Assembly: GCA_005879505.1 (NCBI GenBank)
Contig: VBKQ01000376.1
Coordinates: 1-5,511, forward strand
DNA length: 5,511 nt
Direction of reading: 5' to 3'
Origin: Deltaproteobacteria bacterium
Lineage (GTDB): Bacteria; Myxococcota; Myxococcia; Myxococcales; 40CM-4-68-19
The position numbers were made by a program, and so were the translations under genes. Below, piece by piece: positions 1-5,511 of the stretch. Under the pieces are notes generated by a model that saw nothing but the letters and a program-made list of their open reading frames with translations, had not been told where the DNA came from and searched no databases. The stretch's first letter is position 1, and each line of letters begins with the position of its first letter.

Positions 1-238
1 TGCCCGTCTTCACGGCGTACACGTCCTGGCATCCGGGCACGAGCTGCGATGGCCGCATGCGGAAATCGATCCCGCCGCGCAGCCACTCCAACACCGACGT
101 CTTGCCGTCGCAGTCGAGGTCGCGAAAGGCTTCCGGCACTTCGCCTTCGCGGGCGAGCTGCACGGCCCTCATCCCGCTGAGCAGGAAGAGGAGGACGGGA
201 ACGCCGAGGATGATCAGGGCGACGAGCCGCGGCTTCAA
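1..238 (-). CDS. Small membrane-anchored EF-hand protein, 3' end cut by window edge
   Basis: Partial gene; 79 residues are visible before the left edge. I do not recognise a named family. The start is TTG at 238-236, four bases after the guaB stop. It is the only ATG/GTG/TTG in this frame between an upstream in-frame stop (inside guaB) and the end of the membrane segment; the next ATG would delete that segment. A short GAGG overlapping the guaB stop may serve as ribosome binding site, but its spacing is tight. Residues 1-4 (MKPR) are a basic N-terminus; about 5-21 form one hydrophobic helix (LVALIILGVPVLLFLLS), giving a signal anchor or uncleaved signal peptide. Residues 40-51 (DLDCDGKTSVLE) match the canonical EF-hand calcium loop: Asp at loop positions 1, 3 and 5, Gly at 6, Glu at 12. 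Cys43 and Cys70 could pair outside the membrane. The location suggests co-transcription with guaB. Calcium binding is inferred from the loop only; the partner EF-hand, if any, is not visible. Confidence 0.72.
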   Translation of the reverse strand, partial: MKPRLVALIILGVPVLLFLLSGMRAVQLAREGEVPEAFRDLDCDGKTSVLEWLRGGIDFRMRPSQLVPGCQDVYAVKTG

Positions 239-242
239 CGCC

Positions 243-1703
<1,461 letters not shown>

Positions 1704-1720
1704 TCTCCGCTCCGGTAAGC
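1704..1720 (-). promoter_or_regulatory. Ribosome binding site of guaB
   Basis: On the minus strand the bases just before the guaB ATG read ACCGGAGCGGAGA. The first GGAG sits at a normal distance of about 6 bases from the ATG. This decides for the start at 1703 rather than the ATG at 1832, which has no comparable purine stretch in front of it. Confidence 0.6.
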
Positions 1721-1725
1721 CGCCG

Positions 1726-1754
1726 AGTGTAGCCGTGGGAGAGCCCCTGGGCAA
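1726..1754 (-). promoter_or_regulatory. Putative sigma70-type promoter of guaB
   Basis: Reading the minus strand, a -35-like TTGCCC (1754-1749) is followed after exactly 17 bases by a -10-like TACACT (1731-1726). Each hexamer matches the consensus at four of six positions. Transcription would begin near 1719, giving a leader of roughly 16 nt that contains the GGAG Shine-Dalgarno and then the guaB ATG at 1703. The gap between dedA and guaB (1704-1828) otherwise shows no gene and no clear terminator. Its placement supports guaB having its own promoter and argues against the longer upstream guaB start, which would lie outside the transcript. Confidence 0.5.
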
Positions 1755-1828
1755 TGCGGATTGGCGCGCGGCAACGCGCTGCACCGCTTGCCGGGCGCGT
1801 GCGGCAGGACGCGGGCCTCTGGTGCGGC

Positions 1829-2527
1829 TCATGAACGCCGCATGCCCGCCCGCCGATCGAGTCCGCCCTCCACCCGCTGCAGCGGGATCGGCGGCGTGCT
1901 CACCGGCAATCCACGCTTGCGCCGCCAACGCCGCCGGATGGCGAGGAAGGCGACGTAGAGCACTGTCAGCCCGGCGATCACGGCGAACGCCGCGATCTGT
2001 GCCTGCGCCGACCAGGCCCAGGCCCTGTTCAGCATCCGGTGCTTGCGCGCCCAGTAGCCGAGGTACACCCAGGCCGGCGCGGAGACGCAGGCGGCGATCC
2101 CGTCGTAGGTGATGAACTTCCAGTACGGAACGCCCGTCAGGCCCGCCACGAAGTAGGTGACCGCGCGCAGCCCCGGGACGAACCGCGCGGCCATGATGAA
2201 CTTCGGGCCGTGCCGATCGAAGGCGGCGATGGTGCGCTGGACGCGCTCGCCCGGAATGTACCGGCCGAGGCGCGTATCGAGGAGCTTCTCGCCGTAGATC
2301 TGCCCGGCGCGGAAGATGAGGGTATCGCCGATGAGGATTCCGGCGAGGCCGGTGACGATCATCAGGGGCAGCGACCCGCTTCGGCCGACCAGCCAGCCGC
2401 CCGTGATCAGGGGCACGTCCTCGGGCAACGGCACGCCCAGACCACACGTGATCAACACGAAGAGAACGCCGATGTAGGCGGCCGGCCCGTGGAAGTTGAT
2501 GAGGAATTGAAAGAGCCAGTCCTTCAG
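1829..2527 (-). CDS. DedA-family (SNARE-associated / VTT domain) inner-membrane protein
   Basis: Polytopic membrane protein of the DedA family. Members are linked to undecaprenyl-phosphate or phospholipid recycling and to membrane potential; the precise substrate here is unknown. Taking CTG at 2527 as start gives 232 aa beginning MKDWLFQFLINFHG. Conserved features in that numbering: a re-entrant segment with GLGVPLPED (Glu36, Asp37) near the N-terminus; Gly67-Asp68 in the next segment; the DedA signature ARFVPGLR with Arg115 and Arg121; then the membrane-associated motif FVAGLTGVPYWKF. A last transmembrane helix (about 174-196) ends in a very basic stretch, IRRRWRRKR. The first ATG/GTG/TTG start in this frame is GTG at 2458, which gives 209 aa but cuts away half of the first hydrophobic segment (AAYIGVLFVLI). 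GAGG stands 9 bases before the CTG. Standard gene callers would probably report 2458. It stands alone between two gaps of about 125 bp. Confidence 0.93.
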   Translation of the reverse strand: MKDWLFQFLINFHGPAAYIGVLFVLITCGLGVPLPEDVPLITGGWLVGRSGSLPLMIVTGLAGILIGDTLIFRAGQIYGEKLLDTRLGRYIPGERVQRTIAAFDRHGPKFIMAARFVPGLRAVTYFVAGLTGVPYWKFITYDGIAACVSAPAWVYLGYWARKHRMLNRAWAWSAQAQIAAFAVIAGLTVLYVAFLAIRRRWRRKRGLPVSTPPIPLQRVEGGLDRRAGMRRS

Positions 2528-2566
2528 GCCGCACCGCCTCGGTTGGGACGATCGTCTGAAGCTAGT

Positions 2567-2585
2567 CGGTCCTGGACGGGGACCG
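2567..2585. repeat. Inverted repeat in the gap upstream of the dedA-family gene
   Basis: Perfect 6-bp arms CGGTCC (2567-2572) and GGACCG (2580-2585) surround a 7-base centre. It lies in the 127-bp gap (2528-2654) between the cyclic-nucleotide-fold gene and the DedA gene. No T-run follows on either strand, so it does not look like an intrinsic terminator. On the minus strand it sits between a weak -35-like TTGCGG (2588-2583) and a weak -10-like TAGCTT (2564-2559), spaced 18 bp, so it could be an operator. Short GC-rich repeats arise easily by chance in such DNA. Confidence 0.25.
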
Positions 2586-2654
2586 CAAGTTCCACCCCGG
2601 ACGCCGGCGCCCGATCGCTACAGGACATGGCGAATCCGCAAACGGCATCTCGCC

Positions 2655-3143
2655 TCAAGCCTGCCGCTTGCTGATCTGCCATACCAGGAACTCGCGAAGC
2701 GGCCCTTTCGCGGCCCGCAAGCGCTCTGCGAGGTCCTGCGCGAGCGCCATGGTGAGCTTCAGCGCCGTGCGCGGATGCGTCCGCTTCATCTCGTCGAACG
2801 CCGCGCGCGACAGCTCCAGCAGTTCCACGTCGTTCGCGGCCAGGGCGGAAACGACGTGCTCGCCGTCGACGAGCAGCGCCAGCCCTCCGACGGTGTCGCG
2901 GGAGACGACTTCGCCGAGCACGGCTCCTCCGTCGCGGGGGACGAGCTGCAGCGTCCCCTTCGCCACGAACGAGAGCGTGGCGGACGCCTCCCCCGCCTTG
3001 AACGCATAAGTGCCCTTGCCGACGCTCCGCTGCGAGGCGATCTCGGCCAGGATCTTCACCCCGACGTCGGTGAAATCGGAGAGGAGATGTGACGCCCGCA
3101 ACGCCACCGCTTTGTCGATGCGGGTCGGCGGCACCTGCGCCAT
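2655..3143 (-). CDS. Stand-alone cyclic-nucleotide-binding-fold protein with degenerate pocket, no HTH
   Basis: The 162-aa product has the beta-roll of the cNMP-binding domain of Crp/Fnr proteins. Visible elements are the N-terminal helix region LLSDFTDVGVKILAEIA (20-36), GKGTYAFKAGEASATLSFVA (42-61) followed by KGTLQL, the phosphate-binding-cassette region TVGGLALLVDGEHVVSA (84-100), DVELLELSRAAFDEM (105-119), and a long C-terminal helix to the end. Crp is about 210 aa with a winged helix-turn-helix; here the chain stops after the dimerisation-type helix, so it is not a DNA-binding regulator. In the cassette the conserved Glu after GlyGly/GlyGlu is Gly87, and the conserved Arg position holds His96 or Val97, so canonical cAMP binding is unlikely. 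Its ATG at 3143 shares one base with the stop of the upstream carbonic-anhydrase-like gene and has GGGAG 8 bases before it. A role as a protein-protein or sensor module acting with that enzyme is an inference. Confidence 0.9.
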   Translation of the reverse strand: MAQVPPTRIDKAVALRASHLLSDFTDVGVKILAEIASQRSVGKGTYAFKAGEASATLSFVAKGTLQLVPRDGGAVLGEVVSRDTVGGLALLVDGEHVVSALAANDVELLELSRAAFDEMKRTHPRTALKLTMALAQDLAERLRAAKGPLREFLVWQISKRQA

Positions 3144-3646
3144 CAGCGATGCTCCCGTCCGAGGCGGATGTAGATCTCCACACCCGCCTGCACGTGCCGC
3201 TTCTCCTCGTCCGTCAGCGGGCGCTTCACCCGGGCCGGAGAACCGAGCGCGAGCATCCCGGGAGGGATCTTCGTGCCGGGGGTGACGAGGCTCCCGGCGC
3301 CGACCATCGCCCCCTCCCCGACCTCGGCGCCGTTCAGGACGATGCTGCCGATGCTGATCAGCGCGTTGTCGCCGATGCGGCATCCGTGCAGGACCACGCT
3401 GTGGCCGACGGTCACCCGGTCGCCCACTACGGTCGAGAACCCGCTCGAGTCCACGTGGATGACGGTGTTGTCCTGGATGCTCGTCTCCCTGCCGATGCGG
3501 ATGCTCTCGACGTCCCCGCGCAACACCGCGCCGTACCAGATGCTGCTGCCCGCGCCGATCGCCACGTCGCCGATCACCATCGCGCTCGAAGCGACGAAGG
3601 CGGCTTCGTCCACCCGCGGCGTCTTTCCCCCGAACGGCCGGATCAC
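3143..3646 (-). CDS. Gamma-class carbonic anhydrase-like hexapeptide-repeat protein
   Basis: A 167-aa left-handed parallel beta-helix protein of the gamma carbonic anhydrase / YrdA-PaaY type, expected to be a cytoplasmic trimer with metal at the subunit interfaces. Hexapeptide coils run from about residue 15 to 135 (for example VIGDVAIGAGSSIWYGAVLRGD). Three histidines sit where the family binds zinc: His64 in QDNTVIHV, His82 in VTVGH, and His87 in VVLHGC, with the His-X4-His spacing of 82 and 87 as in the methanogen enzyme Cam. The RGD segment (43-45) and Gln58-Asp59-Asn60 are also typical. A C-terminal helix (TDEEKRHVQAGVEIYIRLG) packs on the helix barrel. It lacks the acidic loop of Cam, as most bacterial CamH-like members do, so CO2 hydration is possible but unproven. 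Start is GTG at 3646, overlapping the upstream stop by 4 nt (GTGA), with GGAG just before it. It is coupled to the cNMP-fold gene downstream. Confidence 0.94.
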   Translation of the reverse strand: MIRPFGGKTPRVDEAAFVASSAMVIGDVAIGAGSSIWYGAVLRGDVESIRIGRETSIQDNTVIHVDSSGFSTVVGDRVTVGHSVVLHGCRIGDNALISIGSIVLNGAEVGEGAMVGAGSLVTPGTKIPPGMLALGSPARVKRPLTDEEKRHVQAGVEIYIRLGREHR

Positions 3647-4812
3647 GCCTTCTCCCGCTTGCCGGGAGCGGCCGGAGGAGCCGCGCCCGAGTCGCCTCCA
3701 GGAGCGGCCGCGACCTTGCGCATCCGTTCCGCCTCGCCGCTGTTCACCCGCTCGAGCGCGTCGGCGAGCGCGTTCGCCTCCTGCGAGAGCATGTCGAGGC
3801 TGCGCCGCAGACCGGCGCCCGCTACGTCCACGCTGGAGCTGTCCGCCGAGCGCATCCGGACTACCTGGGTGTAGAGGCTCTCCAGCGTGTAGGAGATGCG
3901 CGTGTGCTCGGCGTCGAAGCGCGTCGCGGCGCGGGCCAGCTCCAGCCGCTGCTCGCGCTGGGCGTCGAGCGCGGCCAGCGCCGAGGCGAGGCGCATCCGG
4001 GTCACCTCGTCGCTCTCTCCGGCAACGCGCTTCTGCAGTGCCTCGCGCTCGCGCGTCAGGCGCTCGTCGTCCTGCGGAGAGAGGAAACGGCGCAGGTCGC
4101 GCTCCCGCCGGGTCAGGTTGCGGCAGGTGGCTCGCAGAGCGGCGATGGTCTCGTCGGGCTTGATGAAGATGTCCTTCACGGCGTCCGGCGAGGTGCGCAG
4201 CTCGGCGAGGATCTGGTCGCAGATGGCGTCGACGCGGACGTCCCGCGGATCCTGCTGCGCACCTCCCGGGCGAGCCGAGCTGGTCGTCCCGGAAAACCGC
4301 TGCGGCGGCGCGGTCGCCTCGAACCCCCGCCCGATGCCACCGAGCGAGCCGAAGCGCTGCGCGCGCTGCTGCTCCGGCGTCACCCCGGCGGTGCTGCTGA
4401 CCCGCGCCGGCTGCGGTCCGTTCAGGGCCGGCTGCGTGATCCGGCTGTGCCGGGCGATGACCCGGGCGCCGCGCGACCCGAGCCCCGCTGCGGGAAAGAT
4501 CAACCACCAGAGGAAGGGCAGCGAGGAAAGAGCGATGATGAAGAGCACGATCGCTCCCAGCAGCCACAGATACCCTTCGAACAGGCTGGCGTTCGCTACC
4601 TTGGCCTCGCGCTCGGCGCGGCGGCGCAGCTTGCGCTCGAGCCTCCGCTGCCAGCGCTCGCGCCCCCAGTCCGGGTAGGCGCTGCGCAGGTTCTCCGTCC
4701 ATTCGCGGACCATCTGGTCCTGCTGGGAGGTGCCACGCGCGATCGCCTCCTGGGCGCGGCGCAGCGACGCCTGGAGCTGTTCCTGCCAGTCGTTGGGGTC
4801 CCGATACGTCAT
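3643..4812 (-). CDS. Two-transmembrane, coiled-coil protein of unknown function
   Basis: 389 aa, no enzyme motif seen. Residues 1-75 are charged and helical, with a strongly basic run at 51-71 (RERWQRRLERKLRRRAEREAK in pieces). About 80-112 form a hairpin of two membrane segments, YLWLLGAIVLFIIALSS and PFLWWLIFPAAGLG, followed by RVIARH; this resembles the Pfam 2TM domain, which has a similar Trp-Phe-Pro-Gly end and a following His. A low-complexity Pro/Gln/Ser/Ala linker spans about 125-190. Residues 191-358 are a long helical, probably coiled-coil region rich in Arg, Glu, Leu and Ala, and the tail (367-389) is Ala/Pro/Gly-rich. With a short loop between helices, both ends are likely cytoplasmic. 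The start ATG at 4812 has no Shine-Dalgarno of its own and overlaps the stop of an 8-codon mini-ORF. An in-frame GTG further upstream would add about 14 residues but would itself contain the ribosome binding site. Neighbouring a VWA protein, it may be its membrane partner; this is inference. Confidence 0.9.
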   Translation of the reverse strand: MTYRDPNDWQEQLQASLRRAQEAIARGTSQQDQMVREWTENLRSAYPDWGRERWQRRLERKLRRRAEREAKVANASLFEGYLWLLGAIVLFIIALSSLPFLWWLIFPAAGLGSRGARVIARHSRITQPALNGPQPARVSSTAGVTPEQQRAQRFGSLGGIGRGFEATAPPQRFSGTTSSARPGGAQQDPRDVRVDAICDQILAELRTSPDAVKDIFIKPDETIAALRATCRNLTRRERDLRRFLSPQDDERLTREREALQKRVAGESDEVTRMRLASALAALDAQREQRLELARAATRFDAEHTRISYTLESLYTQVVRMRSADSSSVDVAGAGLRRSLDMLSQEANALADALERVNSGEAERMRKVAAAPGGDSGAAPPAAPGKREKA

Positions 4813-4835
4813 GAAAGCCCGCGGATTCGTAGCAT
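4809..4835 (-). CDS. Possible 8-codon leader mini-ORF (MLRIRGLS) coupled to the two-TM gene
   Basis: The minus strand carries ATG at 4835-4833, eight sense codons and a TGA at 4811-4809. This stop overlaps the start of the two-TM protein as ATGA. The strongest Shine-Dalgarno in the region, GGAGGGGGTGG (4850-4840), is positioned for this ATG and is too far (about 27-37 bases) from the start of the main gene. The simplest reading is that ribosomes start here and re-initiate on the main gene. The peptide has no residue pattern of an attenuator. An ATG at this position could also be chance. Confidence 0.4.
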   Translation of the reverse strand: MLRIRGLS

Positions 4836-4839
4836 GAGT

Positions 4840-4850
4840 CCACCCCCTCC
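4840..4850 (-). promoter_or_regulatory. Strong Shine-Dalgarno between the CoxE-like and two-TM genes
   Basis: GGAGGGGGTGG on the minus strand, seven bases after the CoxE-like stop codon begins the gap. Its GGAGG core ends 10 bases before the mini-ORF ATG, and its last G is 4 bases before it. It is the only good ribosome binding site in the 44-bp gap and so decides how the downstream gene is translated. Confidence 0.6.
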
Positions 4851-4856
4851 GCACCG

Positions 4857-5511
4857 CTACGGCATCAGCTCGGCCGCCACGCGCCCTAGGTCGTCCACCG
4901 AGCGAACGCTCTCCACCCGATCGCAATGCCGCGCGTAGAGCGGCATCTCGCTGTCGCCGAATCCCCAGGAATGCTGTTCCTCCGGACAGAGCCAGAGCAG
5001 GCGGCGGCACCGGCGCTTCAGATCGGCGAGTGCCCACGCGTTGGGCGGGTTGTAGTTCGTGCGCCCATCCCCGATCACGATGACCGTCGTTCGGCGAGTG
5101 ATCGAGCCCAGCCAGGTATCCCGGAACAGCTTCAGCGCGTGCCCGTAGTTCGAGTTCGCGGAGAGATTGATCACGCGGCCGGCGGTCGCCAGATCGACCG
5201 CGGCGCTCACGTCCATGTTCTTGAACAGGTGCGTGACCTCGCCGATGTCGCTGACGAACACGAAGCTGCGCACCCGCGCGTAGAGCTCCTGCAGCGTGTA
5301 GACGAACTGAAGCATCAGCCGTGAGACATTGCGCACCGAATCGCTCACGTCGCAAAGGACGACGATCTCCGGACGCTCGGGCCGGCGAGCGCGGAAGACG
5401 AGCTTGAACGGCTCGCCGCCGGTGGAGAGGTTCTTGCGCAGGGTTCGGCGGACGCTGAGATAACCGCGCCTGCGGACCTTGCGGCGGCGTGAGAGGCGCG
5501 TCTTCAGCCGC
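4857..5511 (-). CDS. CoxE-type VWA domain protein, N-terminus beyond window edge
   Basis: The 3' 217 codons of a VWA protein of the CoxE family (Pfam VWA_CoxE), the metal-binding adaptor proteins that usually work with a MoxR-type AAA+ ATPase. In CO dehydrogenase systems CoxE helps mature the active site; here no such enzyme is in view. Numbering from the first whole codon: a basic stretch RLKTRLSRRRKVRRRG, then the family motif RRTLRKNLSTGGEPFKLVFR (21-40), a beta strand PEIVVLCD, and the metal-site motif DVSDS with Asp54, Ser56 and Ser58. NSNYGHAL (about 119-126) corresponds to the second metal-site loop, where many VWA proteins have Thr. VIVIGDGRTNYNPP contains Asp148, the third metal-site element. 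The C-terminal block WLCPEEQHSWGFGDSEM followed by LYARHCDRV is typical of the family. The beginning of the gene lies to the right of the window. A MoxR ATPase gene upstream would be expected but is not visible. Confidence 0.93.
   Translation of the reverse strand, partial: RLKTRLSRRRKVRRRGYLSVRRTLRKNLSTGGEPFKLVFRARRPERPEIVVLCDVSDSVRNVSRLMLQFVYTLQELYARVRSFVFVSDIGEVTHLFKNMDVSAAVDLATAGRVINLSANSNYGHALKLFRDTWLGSITRRTTVIVIGDGRTNYNPPNAWALADLKRRCRRLLWLCPEEQHSWGFGDSEMPLYARHCDRVESVRSVDDLGRVAAELMP

Noticed and set aside
1771..1790. GC-rich hairpin-like sequence between the DedA and guaB genes as a terminator
   Set aside because: Stem of only about 5 bp and no following T-run on the minus strand; such pairings are expected by chance at this GC content.
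1704..2534. Upstream extension of the guaB frame, including an ATG at 1832 that overlaps the DedA stop as ATGA and would add 43 residues
   Set aside because: The added residues are Arg/Ala/Pro-rich and unlike any IMPDH N-terminus, there is no ribosome site before the ATG, and the promoter-like boxes lie inside the extension. Beyond that the frame runs through the DedA gene out of phase.
2524..3183. 219-codon minus-strand frame across the cNMP-fold gene and the gap
   Set aside because: Out of phase with the cNMP-fold protein, low-complexity Arg/Ala/Gly composition, no family features.
3647..4843. Upstream extension of the gamma carbonic anhydrase frame through the two-TM gene
   Set aside because: Arg/Ala/Gly-rich out-of-phase translation. 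The hexapeptide protein begins normally at GTG 3646 with a good ribosome site.
3904..4938. 344-codon plus-strand frame antisense to the two-TM gene
   Set aside because: No domain, biased Arg/Leu/Ala/Gly composition and no ribosome site; the minus strand has the membrane hairpin and coiled-coil pattern of a real protein.

Overview
This 5.5 kb, GC-rich window looks like a piece of a bacterial chromosome. All genes I can support lie on the minus strand and are read from the right edge of the window to the left. High GC at third codon positions, GTG, TTG and possibly CTG starts, and the style of the CoxE-like and GuaB proteins fit a deltaproteobacterial or Myxococcota-type organism. That placement is an inference from protein style, not a measurement. 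I see no tRNA, rRNA, CRISPR array, insertion sequence or phage gene.

Right part (about 5511 down to 2655) is one tightly packed transcription unit. It holds the 3' end of a CoxE-type von Willebrand factor A (VWA) protein. A 44-bp gap follows, containing a strong Shine-Dalgarno sequence and an 8-codon mini-ORF. Then come a 389-aa two-transmembrane, coiled-coil protein of unknown function, a gamma-class carbonic anhydrase-like left-handed beta-helix protein, and a small stand-alone cyclic-nucleotide-binding-fold protein. The last three coding regions overlap by 4 and 1 nt, so they are probably translationally coupled. The last protein lacks both a DNA-binding domain and the usual nucleotide-contacting Glu and Arg.

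Middle part (2654 to 1829): a 127-bp gap with an inverted repeat, then a DedA-family membrane protein whose true start is probably a CTG, because the only ATG/GTG/TTG starts in frame cut into the first membrane segment.

Left part (1828 to 1): a 125-bp gap with a good sigma70-type promoter, then full-length guaB (IMP dehydrogenase). Four bases after guaB comes the start of a small membrane-anchored protein with a canonical EF-hand calcium loop, cut by the window edge. guaB is a housekeeping gene for guanine nucleotide synthesis. The VWA / two-TM / gamma-CA / cNMP-fold cluster is the part with no obvious known pathway and is the best candidate for something undescribed.
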